Positions 19,801 to 25,847 of a stretch of 64,000 nucleotides of DNA are shown here, in pieces. The stretch is from contig JABBOT010000016.1 of assembly GCA_016165875.1 (NCBI GenBank), positions 5,540,327-5,604,326 of the forward strand. Direction: 5' to 3'. The stretch comes from Acanthopleura granulata. Lineage: Eukaryota > Mollusca > Polyplacophora > Chitonida > Chitonidae. The position numbers were made by a program, and so were the translations under genes. A model generated the notes under the pieces. That model saw only the letters and a program-made list of their open reading frames with translations. It had not been told where the DNA came from and ran no database searches. How positions within the stretch are numbered: the stretch's first letter is position 1; every line of letters begins with the position of its first letter.

Positions 19801-22675
19801 ACAGACCACTTAATCTTACCAAATTTATCTCTGATTTTGGGTGATATAGAAAACTGACATGCTGGCTTAACAAAATAGGCCTCTTAGGCATATCAAATAT
19901 CTTCCTGATATTGGGTGAGACAGACCACTTAATCTTACCAAATTTATCTCCGATTTTGGGTGATATAGAAAACTGACATGCTGGCTTAACAAAATAGGCC
20001 TCTTAGGCACATCAAATATCTTCCTGATACTGGGTGAGACAGACAACTTTGGCTTAGCAAATATCTCCTTGAATTTGGGTGGTAGAGACCACTTAGGTTT
20101 GGCAAATTTGTCTCTGACTTTGGGTGGAAGAGACCACTTAGGTTTGGCAAATTTGTCTCCGATTTTGGGTGGCATAGACCACTTAGGCTTACCAAATTTA
20201 TCTCTGATTTTGGGTGGAATCCCCTCCTGGCACAGGAATTGTACCACCTCAGCGTTACGGGCGATGAGTGCTAGGTGCAACATGCCGCTACCATCCTCAA
20301 ACACCTGATCCAGGTCTGTACAAATGTCAAAATGAAAGTAAAATAATCAAGGTCACTTTTCACACTGTCCTCAAAAAATTAGCGATGCTTACTTCTATTG
20401 AACAATTGTGTATTAAATCAACTTTAAATCAGACATGATACCCCCTGGCTGAACACATTTTATTTGGTGACATTTTATCTCCGCAGAAATAAAAGATATT
20501 TGGTGATTTTTGGAACTGCCCAAACTATTTTAATGACAAAAACAGTATTTTCTCAACATCATAAAATCCCATTCAATAATAAATAAATATATGTAGTAAA
20601 TGACCTAACATTTTAAGCCAAAAAAAACCCATACATTTTAGAGGCAAATAAATGTCAAAAAATCATTATTTTCTGTGCTGAAACTTTTGCCAGTATTATA
20701 TCACCCTATCTGCCAAACAAAACGTAAAACATCTCTTCAAGACCAATAAGACTCTCAGAATTAGGCAAAACGAGTAACTCTGTCAAGGTCACTGTAACTC
20801 TTCAATAGCGGGTGTTTTTCTAGTCAATAAATTTCTTTTCAGACACTCAATTTGAACAAATCAGCAAACTCTGTATTTCTTCGTCACTAATGTATCAAAA
20901 CCTCAATTTATTTCATGAAAACTCCACACAAAATTTGTCCATAACTCAATTTTCGGACATTTCTCGATAAAATAACCACAATGATAAATTGGCGGGAAAA
21001 AAACTCTGAACAGTTTTGCAGAGTGTTTATAAAGAATATTCTGAGGGGCATGACTCTGTGCAGACTTTCATATAAGTATATGTATACCTTTTGTGAAGAC
21101 CAGAGATTGGCCGATTCAACCAATGCAGTTTTGTCTCCAAAATCAAATTAAAAAGGTGCTTAAATTGTTATCTAAAACCTTTCTCTTTTTCATGAAAAAA
21201 CTTGAAGGTACAGAAAGTGTAATTCCAAGCCTGCAAGTAGGTGCCTGAAATTTGTGAAAACACCCCTTTTTGGTAAGTGTTATCACCCATGTGAACTTTT
21301 GTCCAGTGCTGAATAACATAGGAAACATAGTCACACCACTTTGTCCAAAGGGGTGTTTTCAAAGACGTCAGGCATCTATTTGCAGGCTTGTAATTCCTGA
21401 CTTTCTGAAATATTTATAGTACTTACTGACAAGTTTCAGACCCAGGAGTGCCTTGAGGAGTCGTACGGGTCCACATCGTAATGACATCTTGCACATGTCC
21501 AGAATGGCTCTCCGTAACACCGTATCATGGCAGACTTCTGACATTGTCTTCCTGAGGCTCTGTTCACTGGGCCACAACGAGCTGTACTCTACCAATTTGT
21601 CTCCGTATTTGTAAGGACTGAACGAGAGCTGAGGTTTCCAAAATGTCATGCAAATGTTTCTGTGGTTGTCCTTTTCCGAGTAGTGGAGCAAATTTGATTG
21701 GCTGGAGTGAGACGAGCGCTCCAATGAAATTTGATTGTCAAAGCGATGTACACGCTTCCCTGTCGACCAGAACTTTGCCATAGCTTTGTCGTCGTCTTCT
21801 TTGTGATGGTGGGAGAGGTGGTGATGCTTCCCTTTCTCGTCAAACGTGTGGCAGTGGTAAGGCCCCTTACAGCGGCAAGTGGCAACAGAGTTGTCTCCCT
21901 TTTCCAAATAATTGCTCAGAACACCTGAGCTTTCATTCTGTGATTGTGAAGACTCAAAATTATTCAAACTGGCACGGGAAAGAAAATTTGCGTTCACGGG
22001 ATTCCTGCTTTTACTACGAGCAGGAAGTTTCAATTTCTTAAGGGTTTCAAACACGAGCTTCTTTCTAGCACCAAAGCGAAATTTATCCTCCTTTTCAAAA
22101 GACGGACGTGACATTTGTGGAGTTGGAAATGAATCCGAGCTCTTCTGTTCTCTGGTTGATAAAGCATGTCGTTGCTTTTCTTTCGGTGACTTTATATCCT
22201 TACTTCCTTCATCAGGCACATTTCCATCTTGTTCTGAAAGGATCCCAGAATTCTCTACAGCACAAAATGATCCCAAACTTGATCCCAAACTCTTCTTGAC
22301 TGATTCTTCACAGTGTAAAATATCAACACTGTCACTTTGAGGAGATAAAACAGGGATGTTTCCGTTTAATACAATGATATTGGGACAAAACGGGTCATCA
22401 CAGATATAGCATCTGCGAGCTACTGTAATTCCAGGGCTGTACGAACCCAGAAATCTGTTTTCTTTCGAACGATCTCCATAATCATTGGGCACGACGTGTA
22501 TCGAATGTTGAAATTCTCCCCGACTGTTCGCGCCAGCTGGAGTTAGGCAAAGTGATTGGGTAAAACACACAGTTCTATTCTGGCTACGCCACAGTTCAGC
22601 TTTGCACGCTTCGTTTTCTATCTGTTGCAACTCTGATGTTAAAGCTTCTGCAATGTTTGGAACAAAACTGAACAT
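1745..22675 (-). CDS. Large ankyrin-repeat protein, 23 coding exons, 1,426 aa
   Basis: Gene-level entry; exons are listed separately. Joining exons 22675-21427, 20315-20193, 19209-19016, 18139-18067, 17675-17548, 16865-16762, 16215-16059, 15231-15137, 14364-14301, 13817-13750, 13305-13185, 12282-12212, 11499-11394, 10873-10805, 9972-9702, 9105-8906, 7732-7593, 7249-7182, 6450-6087, 5235-5090, 3698-3490, 2949-2831 and 1886-1745 gives 4,281 nt with no internal stop, GT/AG at every intron and matching phase at every junction. Residues 1-416 match no family I know and hold Cys/His clusters (C89, C92, C97; C267, C269, C275 with a His run at 284-291). Ankyrin repeats follow at about 425-455, 530-670, 690-792, 820-910, 950-985, 1040-1065 and 1280-1360. 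Residues about 1078-1221 are a Ser/Thr/Pro-rich insert. No membrane segment or enzyme motif is visible. A scaffold or adaptor role is inferred from the repeats only. Transcript ends are not proven. Confidence 0.88.
2831..2949 (-). CDS. Exon 22 of the ankyrin gene
   Basis: Acceptor GTCCTGTAG; donor GTGAGT. It encodes residues 1341-1379: PDIDVHCLTAEGQQPEELC, the last partial ankyrin repeat, then a basic helix. Reading through the donor meets TGA immediately; the phase match with exon 23 favours splicing. Confidence 0.87.
3018..3130 (-). mobile_element. SINE family A, diverged fragment
   Basis: It carries the tail-proximal half of the family (GGTGTGTTACAGCGTAC, CAGCAGCCAGAATTACGGTG). Intron 21. 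Confidence 0.7.
3490..3698 (-). CDS. Exon 21 of the ankyrin gene
   Basis: Acceptor TTTTTCTGCAG; donor GTAAGT. It encodes residues 1271-1340, two ankyrin repeats: LLDGNTALHRTIEGGDN and FQGYSPLHLACKLGRKKIV. A CHVC pair lies just before the first. It ends in phase 0. Confidence 0.94.
4141..4258 (+). mobile_element. Dispersed repeat family D copy
   Basis: TAACTTACCAAAGTTCAGTG, TCCTCCGCCCATAAAACTGG and TGTAGCATTAAACAACAACT. Related fragments: 33782-33870 (-), 36478-36550 (+), 36728-36830 (-), 43866-43968 (+), 55172-55270 (+). Confidence 0.6.
4270..5100. repeat. 30-bp minisatellite at the exon 20 / intron 20 junction
   Basis: About 27 units of ATAAATCTCCAATGTGAGAC plus ACTCACCATG. On the gene strand each unit reads about ATTTACCATG then GTGAGTGTCTCACATTGCAG, i.e. 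the last 10 nt of exon 20 and the first 20 nt of the intron. Units differ by a few substitutions. A block of about 180 bp is repeated with a 210-bp shift (4681 and 4891), so seven units were duplicated recently. Open frames on both strands follow from the 30-bp period. Confidence 0.95.
5090..5235 (-). CDS. Exon 20 of the ankyrin gene
   Basis: Encodes residues 1222-1270, a polar helical linker (LVKSESESLISNSKYVMTK). Donor GTGAGT at 5089. The acceptor is ambiguous: AAGTAG offers two AGs three bases apart, so one extra Ser is possible with no frame change (alternative start 5238). The last 10 nt of the exon and first 20 nt of the intron are the unit of the adjoining minisatellite. Confidence 0.87.
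6001..6041 (-). mobile_element. SINE family A, tail only
   Basis: (ATTT)n then GATTGGTGTTTTACACCGTA. It lies 46 bp inside intron 19. Confidence 0.75.
6087..6450 (-). CDS. Exon 19 of the ankyrin gene (21-residue repeats)
   Basis: Acceptor CCTGTTCACAG; donor GTAGGC. It encodes residues 1101-1221. Three in-frame copies of a 21-residue unit (GTSLHPGTSRAPTPSSQVP type) are followed by a basic Ser-rich segment (RSHSAQFGLRAGPLRRSPSW). It is probably disordered and a phosphorylation target. Another frame is also open throughout, because the 63-bp unit is a multiple of three, but it does not match the phase of exons 18 and 20. Confidence 0.87.
6195..6384 (-). repeat. 63-bp coding repeat, three copies, in exon 19
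   Basis: GAGAGCTGGGTGTGGGGGCG recurs at 63-bp spacing (6196, 6259, 6322). Copies are nearly identical and encode the 21-residue Ser/Thr/Pro repeats. The low divergence points to recent expansion. Confidence 0.93.
6769..7136. mobile_element. Foldback (MITE-like) element in intron 18
   Basis: Imperfect terminal inverted repeats of about 52 bp, 6769-6822 and 7085-7136, beginning CCAATAG(A/G)GGAGTTT and matching at roughly three of four positions. No coding capacity. A second copy in opposite orientation is at about 30842-31130, sharing TTAAATTACTGATCA and AAATAGCTTTTT. This fits a non-autonomous DNA element. Confidence 0.78.
7182..7249 (-). CDS. Exon 18 of the ankyrin gene
   Basis: Acceptor TTGTTGCAG; donor GTAATC. 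It encodes residues 1078-1100, SEDSDTDSGLERTSNRTPS and a basic end: an acidic Ser/Asp stretch resembling casein kinase 2 sites. The phase sets the frame of exon 19, where two frames are open. A foldback element ends about 46 bp downstream in the intron. Confidence 0.83.
7593..7732 (-). CDS. Exon 17 of the ankyrin gene
   Basis: Acceptor TGATAACTTCAG; donor GTATGT. It encodes residues 1032-1077, with HQGNTPLMAACRTGRMDVVR as a canonical ankyrin repeat, then TTTASEENG leading into the disordered insert. It ends in phase 2. Confidence 0.93.
8004..8247. mobile_element. Small foldback element in intron 16
   Basis: AAGGCCATCCTTAAAAATAT on the left and a reverse-complementary CAAATCTTTTCAAGGATGGC on the right, about 240 bp apart. 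A diverged relative with ATGGATGGCC and GGTCGGGTCATAGCGAACAA lies at about 15340-15520. Confidence 0.6.
8332..8610 (+). mobile_element. SINE family A, full length
   Basis: tRNA-like head with A-box region (GTTCAGTTGGTTAGAGC) and B-box-like GAGCTCAAGTCC, conserved body (CCTCCCACCAT, TATTCTTGAGTACGGC) and (AAAT)n tail. One of the complete copies and a reference for the family. Intron 16. Confidence 0.93.
8650..8880 (+). mobile_element. Dispersed repeat family B copy
   Basis: GACGAACTTTCCCACA, GAAAGATGAGTGGTCTTCAA, and a tRNA-B-box-like GGTTTGAACTTCC at the end. Other copies: 13395-13645, 15598-15780 and 50060-50300. Confidence 0.65.
8906..9105 (-). CDS. Exon 16 of the ankyrin gene
   Basis: Acceptor TTTATTGCAG; donor GTACAG. 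It encodes residues 965-1031: GYLMIVRLLLDQDATTALLG finishes an ankyrin repeat, then a charged helical segment (EGVRIVIESYREHHTSQVMK) leads into the next block. Reading through the donor meets a stop within three codons, as expected for an intron. Confidence 0.92.
9702..9972 (-). CDS. Exon 15 of the ankyrin gene
   Basis: Acceptor GCTTTCACAG; donor GTGTGT. It encodes residues 875-964: STVLHAAANMGHSEVVEFL, then a Lys/Tyr-rich insert of about 30 residues, then DVNALDGDGKTPLQLAADK. The insert between two ankyrin repeats is unusual. It ends in phase 1. Confidence 0.93.
10612..10782 (+). mobile_element. SINE family A, 5'-truncated
   Basis: It starts in the body (CCGGCCGTACGTGGGAAGG) and runs to the (AAAT)n tail. 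The tail ends 22 bp from exon 14's donor. Confidence 0.92.
10805..10873 (-). CDS. Exon 14 of the ankyrin gene
   Basis: Acceptor TTTCTTTCAG; donor GTAATG. It encodes residues 852-874 (EVAPLYLAVENGHLDVIKLL), a canonical ankyrin repeat. Phase 0 at both ends. A truncated SINE starts 22 bp inside the downstream intron. Confidence 0.92.
11338..11405. repeat. 34-bp tandem duplication across the exon 13 donor
   Basis: Two perfect 34-bp copies, 11338-11371 and 11372-11405, each containing the exon end CTTAAG and donor GTACAA. The inner copy carries the donor used in the model. Confidence 0.97.
11394..11499 (-). CDS. Exon 13 of the ankyrin gene
   Basis: Acceptor CATTCCAG; donor GTACAA at 11393. It encodes residues 816-851, including ELYDCALTGDGERLFRVLE, a degenerate ankyrin repeat. 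The 34 bp spanning the donor are tandemly duplicated in the intron, giving a second identical donor. Confidence 0.88.
11664..11930 (+). mobile_element. SINE family A, full length, with target-site duplication
   Basis: Head GGGGCCTCCGTGGCTCAGTC, complete body and AAATAAATA tail. It is flanked by perfect 13-bp repeats TAATGAGAAGACA at 11651-11663 and 11929-11941, marking a recent retrotransposition into intron 12. Confidence 0.97.
12212..12282 (-). CDS. Exon 12 of the ankyrin gene
   Basis: Acceptor CGTTTTCAG; donor GTAAAG. It encodes residues 793-815 (GLHMASKLAVNSAIHDRI, then KAAIQ), a helical linker. It ends in phase 2 and joins exon 13 directly as AIQKRKEE. Confidence 0.85.
12906..13000. repeat. 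10-bp tandem repeat in intron 11
   Basis: About nine copies of ATACATGTTG with a few substitutions. Confidence 0.93.
13185..13305 (-). CDS. Exon 11 of the ankyrin gene
   Basis: Acceptor TTCTGCCAG; donor GTAAGT. It encodes residues 752-792 with HGYLPLHYAVMNGHGDVLE, a clear ankyrin repeat. It ends in phase 0. Confidence 0.92.
13395..13645 (+). mobile_element. Dispersed repeat family B copy
   Basis: ACCTTTGGCGAGCTACTGAT, GAACTTTCCCCATGTGGTG and GAATGGTTCTCACTGAATGT match family B. Intron 10. Confidence 0.65.
13750..13817 (-). CDS. Exon 10 of the ankyrin gene
   Basis: Acceptor TTTTTGCAG; donor GTATGG. It encodes residues 730-751 (TGQTALSIASQAGNMETVR then VLL), a nearly complete ankyrin repeat. 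It ends in phase 2 and joins exon 11 as VLLSRDANP. Confidence 0.92.
14301..14364 (-). CDS. Exon 9 of the ankyrin gene
   Basis: Acceptor TTGACCCAG; donor GTAAGA. Encodes residues 708-729 (VEHLEQLLTVEGSPIDAQHEK), the second helix and loop of an ankyrin repeat. It is only 64 nt and too short to be seen as an ORF; it is found by phase and repeat register. Confidence 0.88.
14897..15096 (+). mobile_element. SINE family A, truncated at both ends
   Basis: Body from the B-box region to GAGTACGGCGTGAAAACACC, no A-rich tail. It ends about 40 bp from exon 8. Confidence 0.88.
15137..15231 (-). CDS. Exon 8 of the ankyrin gene
   Basis: Acceptor TGATTTCCAG; donor GTGAGC. It encodes residues 677-707, with DERGRTLIMVAAENN as the ankyrin core. 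It ends in phase 2. Confidence 0.9.
15598..15780 (+). mobile_element. Dispersed repeat family B fragment
   Basis: TGTGGTAAACCACTGAC and ACAAGTTACTGATGAACTTT match family B. Intron 7. Confidence 0.6.
16059..16215 (-). CDS. Exon 7 of the ankyrin gene
   Basis: Acceptor TTTCTGCAG; donor GTATTA, the weakest donor in the model. It encodes residues 624-676: LLNRGADFNLEDLDGRRP, then a charged helix. The phase fits both neighbours, which supports the weak donor. Confidence 0.87.
16567..16716 (-). mobile_element. SINE family A, head-truncated
   Basis: GGTGTTTTATGACATACTCAAG through CTTCCCACGTACC. It lies about 45 bp from exon 6's donor in intron 6. Confidence 0.88.
16762..16865 (-). CDS. Exon 6 of the ankyrin gene
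   Basis: Acceptor CCCCTCAG; donor GTAAGT. It encodes residues 590-623 and contains GVYALHCACVNNNAEVV, an ankyrin repeat with ALHCA in place of PLHLA. It ends in phase 2 and is completed by exon 7 to read VVNVLLNRGADF. Confidence 0.92.
17548..17675 (-). CDS. Exon 5 of the ankyrin gene
   Basis: Acceptor TTATTTGCAG; donor GTGAGT. It encodes residues 547-589 and contains GADIELCSNTGLTPLMIAAQ, a textbook ankyrin junction (GAD, then TPLMIAA). It ends in phase 0. Confidence 0.92.
18067..18139 (-). CDS. Exon 4 of the ankyrin gene
   Basis: Acceptor TGTCTTTCC..TTGCAG-type with AG just above 18139; donor GTAAGT at 18066-18061. It encodes residues 523-546, with the ankyrin core DYLIHIATRGG. It ends in phase 1, completed by exon 5. 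Confidence 0.88.
18283..18490 (-). mobile_element. SINE family A, diverged, nearly complete
   Basis: Body and head recognisable (ATAATGGTGGGAGGAAACC, GCGTGCTAACC), tail lost. It stands head-to-head with the next copy. Confidence 0.85.
18545..18763 (+). mobile_element. SINE family A, tail-truncated
   Basis: Intact head (GGGGGCCTCCGTGGCTCAGT) and body up to GTGAAATATT, then unrelated sequence. Intron 3. Confidence 0.92.
19016..19209 (-). CDS. Exon 3 of the ankyrin gene
   Basis: Acceptor GACCTTCAG; donor GTGAGT. It encodes residues 458-522, a linker starting GHPADQVCF and ending in a Lys-rich helix (HFDELQKKLQ). No ankyrin consensus is seen here. The frame is fixed by phase from exon 2 and into exon 4; a second open frame in the same stretch does not fit. 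Confidence 0.85.
19450..20216. repeat. 119-bp and 45-bp minisatellite at the exon 2 / intron 2 junction
   Basis: Near exon 2 the unit is 45 bp (CAAATTTG/ATCTC at 20103, 20148, 20193). Farther in, five units of 119 bp (CCAAATTTATCTC at 19462, 19581, 19700, 19819, 19938) are over 95% alike by eye; each 119-bp unit contains diverged 45-bp pieces. On the gene strand the 45-bp unit is 25 nt of exon 2 end plus 20 nt of intron start. In the 119-bp units a donor-like TTTG-GTAAGA is present every time; in the nearest 45-bp copies GT has become CC. Confidence 0.94.
20193..20315 (-). CDS. Exon 2 of the ankyrin gene (first ankyrin repeat)
   Basis: Acceptor TTGTACAG; donor GTAAGC at 20192. It encodes residues 417-457, including GMLHLALIARNAEVVQFL, a typical ankyrin helix pair. 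The last 25 nt together with the first 20 nt of the intron are the unit of the minisatellite that follows. The frame stays open far into the intron only because the 45-bp copies are multiples of three. Confidence 0.88.
21211..21407. mobile_element. Inverted-repeat (hairpin) element next to the exon 1 donor
   Basis: Arms of about 63 bp, 21211-21273 and 21345-21407, share CAAGCCTGCAA and GAAAACACCCC in inverse order with a 71-bp spacer. The right arm ends 20 bp from exon 1. It may be a solo foldback transposon. Confidence 0.8.
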
Positions 22676-22697
22676 TTTTAAAATTTGGAAAAATAAA
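21427..22697 (-). CDS. Exon 1 of the ankyrin gene (N-terminal region)
   Basis: The CDS begins at ATG 22675 (A at -3) and encodes residues 1-416 plus one base. The donor is GTAAGT at 21426-21421. The 22 nt above 22675 are probable 5' UTR following an acceptor at 22699-22698. The protein is polar, rich in Ser, Lys and His. It has CxxC-xxxx-C at 89-97, a basic stretch at about 203-223 that could be a nuclear signal, a Cys/His cluster at 267-291, and a Cys-containing helix-like end at 376-416. No known domain was recognised. Open frames on the plus strand here are shadows. Confidence 0.88.
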
Positions 22698-23340
22698 CTG
22701 CTTTAAGGAAAAAAAAAACCTCTTTTGTTTGCTGTATGAAATATAATAATTCATGAAAACTTTCCACCTGAAACTGGATTTCTTGATTTGAATCTCCTCA
22801 TTTGTTTTTCACCCTAAAGATGAAAGATGCAGTTATGATTTCAAAAGCTGTGTCCAAAAGCTGCACGTTTCAATAAAGATCAGGTAAAAAACTCTATAGA
22901 GGTCAAGAAGGTCAAAGAGAAGGTGATAAATCTCAGTTTTTCAAGGTCATGTGTCAAAGGGCAAGGTTGAAATTCCATGACTCAGGATAGGGTTAGAATT
23001 GTTAATCTAAGTCTTTGTGGTATTGGAAACAATGCTGTTTGTATGAAATGCTGACCAACTCTTGTGGCAGGCTTTGTAAATAGCTTAGTGTGACCATCCA
23101 CAGTAGCAGAGCAAAAGCCATTTAGACATTTCATGTTACTTATAGCTTGTAGGACCTAAGAAATACCGTTAAAAACGATAAAAGTCTGCCTTCAAGTAAC
23201 AACTTTTCGCAAATGCTGGAAGTATCCTGAGGCATAAATTTTCAGACAAAAAGCCAAGGTTTATTTCTCTGTCCAGTGCTGTTTATATTTATATTCATGA
23301 TATATGTAAGTGACCCTTTGTGAATTACTCATAAATTTAA

Positions 23341-23762
23341 TAGGGATGTGATCCTTCTCTGAAATTCGGACAAAACTTATCCTCGTAGGCAATTTATTGG
23401 AATGTGATCCTTTTGGAAAATTTGGTGGAATCTTATAGTGCTGGGAAATTCAGGGAAATCTAATCCTTGCAGGGTAATCAAGGGAATGTGATCCTGGTGG
23501 GAATGTGATCCTTGTGGGAAAATCAGGGAAATCTTTTCCTTGTAGGGTATTCACGGGGGTTTGATCCTTTTGGGAAATTCAGGGAAGCCTGAACCTAATA
23601 GGGTATTGATGGGAATGTAGGGAAATCTGATCCTTGTAGGGTATTCACGGGAGTTTGATCCTTCTGGGAAATTCAGGGAAGCCTGATCCTAATAGGGCAT
23701 TCATGGCAATGTAGGGAAATCGGATCCTTATAGCATATTCACGGAATGTAATGCTGCTGGTA
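23341..23762. repeat. Degenerate minisatellite upstream of exon 1
   Basis: Base unit about 33-36 bp of the type GGGAATGTGATCCTTGTGGG and AAATTCAGGGAA, with a higher unit of about 105 bp. It lies between the 5' UTR exon and exon 1. Confidence 0.85.
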
Positions 23763-24039
23763 AATCTAGTAACTCAGCGGGATTGAAATGAAGTCCTTCT
23801 GGCCATTTCACGCCAAGAAAATAAGTCACCCGAGTTTGGCATTGTCAGGAAGCTCATTTGCCCGCATGGAGCATGTTCTGTAAACTTGCAGAGGTTTTGT
23901 GCTTAGCACAGAGCTTTGCAGGGACTGTTGTTGAAGCACTTAAGGATGATGAAGCTGAGGGAAGAGGTAAAGCATTGCTTGCTGGCGATCAAACAACGTC
24001 CCAGTCGGGAAGTGGGAGGAATTTGCTGTGGAGAATAAA

Positions 24040-24258
24040 ATTTATTTATTTTAACTAATTGGGGTTTTGTGCTCTACTCAAAAATATTTCACTTATATGG
24101 CAGCCCGTATTATGGTGGGAGGAAATCAGGCAGAGGCCGGGGGAAACCCACAACCATCTGCAGGTTGCTGGCGGACCTTAGCACATATGTCAGGAGGAAG
24201 CCAGCATGAGCTGGAGTTGAACTCACAGCGATCGCTTTGCTGAGAGGCACGTGGGTAG
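24040..24258 (-). mobile_element. SINE family A, nearly complete
   Basis: (TTTA)n tail, TTGGGGTTTTGTGCTCTACTC, body, and B-box-like TTGAACTCACAGCG. The first part of the head is lost. Confidence 0.9.
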
Positions 24259-24657
24259 AGAATAAAAGTTAACAACTATTTCAATATTCCCAAAGCTTAA
24301 GGCATTTATCAGGTTATTTCACTTAGTGTCTCAGATTTATATTCCATGTATTAATATACAGAGGACTTGCACTACTGGCCATGTTGGATCTGTAACAAGA
24401 AAAATTTCATGGACCAGTGCACAAGGTTAAAGACTCCTCCCAGAAAAAGCTTTGGCCAATGAGCTGAGAAAACCTGACAGTAAATCTCGGCCATTTGACG
24501 GGCACATTGAAACCGAAAAACTTTCTGACTTAAAGCCGTGGCCGTTGATAGCTGGAGAGCAACAACCTCCAGCCAAAAACTGGTTCATGGCCAATCAGCT
24601 GAGGCCAGAACAACTTTGAATGAACCAGTCTGAAGGACCAGTAAATGTACATGTACC

Positions 24658-24780
24658 AGGGCTTTGCCCCGGGGTCTGCCAGGTTTCCTCCCACCACAAT
24701 GCTGGCCGCTGTCATATAAGTGAAATATTCTTGTGTGCAGCGTAAAAAAAATCAGATAAACAAATAAAGAAAGAAAGAAA
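24658..24780 (+). mobile_element. SINE family A, 3' half
   Basis: TTTCCTCCCACCACAATGC to an A-rich tail that has turned into (AAAG)n. Confidence 0.88.
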
Positions 24781-25114
24781 GAAATGTAACTGACATTTCA
24801 CGATGAGTTTTGGCTTTTTGACAGTTTAAAAAAACAACAGAAGTACTTGATGCATTTTAGATGAAATGACCCATGTGAACTTATCAAGTGAGTTTTTTTG
24901 GCTGAAGCCTGATTGTGTTGGCCTCAAAGGTAGCATTTGAAGCCCTTTGTGTTCTTTTGAAGGTGCTCTTCAACATAGTACACTTTAAATGTAATACAGT
25001 ACACCCTTTCACTTGAAAAATGTCAAGAATGATCTGTGTAGCTGAGAGCATTTAATCAGAAATGCATTCACTAATCTTACCACGACAACAACACACACTT
25101 TGTACGTATATATG

Positions 25115-25482
25115 TATGTGTGTGTCCTTCGGTTCTGTGTCGTACTCAACAATGTTTCAGTCACATGATGAGGAGGAGTCCTTAGATCATATATGCACTG
25201 TGTTTCCTTGTGACAGGGCGAGTCCATGCTGCCAAAGTGCTGCCGCCACAAGGACATCATGCCGAAGACACCAGACCTGACACCCCACCCAGTCACAATG
25301 ACACAGGGCCAACTAGTCCTATTTCCTTGCTGTAATCTCTCAGTGGTAAGTGCTAAGGTAGGCAGCAACAAGTAGCATTTTCAAAGGCCTCTGGTATGAC
25401 CTGCCTCAGGATTGATCCCAGATCTCCCGACCTCAAGGCAGATGCTCTAACCACCAGGCCACTGAGGTGGTCCACACACACT
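25115..25482 (-). mobile_element. Dispersed repeat family C (second tRNA-headed SINE)
   Basis: Right end on the minus strand: a tRNA-like head (GGTGGTTAGAGCATCTGCC with B-box-like GGATCAATCC). Body has GGACTCCTC..CATGTGACTGAAAC. Fragments recur at 25848-26128, 28345-28470, 50783-50860, 32757-32962 (+) and 54905-55078, so it is a family. Confidence 0.75.
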
Positions 25483-25689
25483 GTCTACATGTTACTTTAA
25501 CACCTACCTACCTGTGGCATGCGAATTTTCCACCTGATTTAACTGCAAAGATTATTTTCTTCTCCTTTACATATACAGTGTGCATATACACACACTTCAC
25601 CATCTTACTGAGGTGTTCGTTTGGGAAAAAATCAACAAAGTGTGAAACTCTCTGAACTAAAGCAACGCTATAAACACCACCTTACTCAC

Positions 25690-25771
25690 CTGCACAGAAG
25701 TTTTCATGGTTATGTAACAGTCTCTCGTCTGGAAAGTACCCAGAAAATCAGGTAAGGTCCCTGTCACCTAC
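25690..25771 (-). other. Probable 5' UTR exon of the ankyrin gene
   Basis: On the minus strand an acceptor (TTTTATTCAG) precedes 82 nt that end in a strong donor (CAG then GTGAGT). The first coding exon has a good acceptor just before its ATG (T-run then TTAAAGCAG, exon start about 22697), so splicing the two is plausible. In the joined transcript the reading frame of the coding ATG has a TGA in this exon, so that ATG is still the first in frame. The exon also has an ATG in another frame, giving a short upstream ORF that overlaps the main start. No promoter further upstream was identified. Confidence 0.5.
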
Positions 25772-25847
25772 CTGAATAAAAGGAAATGCAAAGTAAACCG
25801 CTCATATAATAAGACGAACATAAAACAGGCGTACACCGACTTTTTAC

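Larger units (their letters stand above)
22706..25689. other. Probable first intron of the ankyrin gene
   Basis: Between the 5' UTR exon and exon 1. It holds the degenerate minisatellite (23341-23762), two SINEs and part of a family C element. No further exon was recognised. Confidence 0.5.

Noticed and set aside
19867..20192. Extension of exon 2 into the repeat (KPKWSLPPK repeats) as coding
   Set aside because: The GTAAGC donor at 20192 fits the phase of exon 3; extension ends in a stop in the intron. Rare read-through isoforms remain possible.
21646..22340. Plus-strand ORFs of 60-142 codons opposite exon 1
   Set aside because: Shadows of the ankyrin exon; no motif or splice support.
25009..25371. 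Minus-strand ORF of 120 codons at 25 kb
   Set aside because: Lies inside a family C repeat element.
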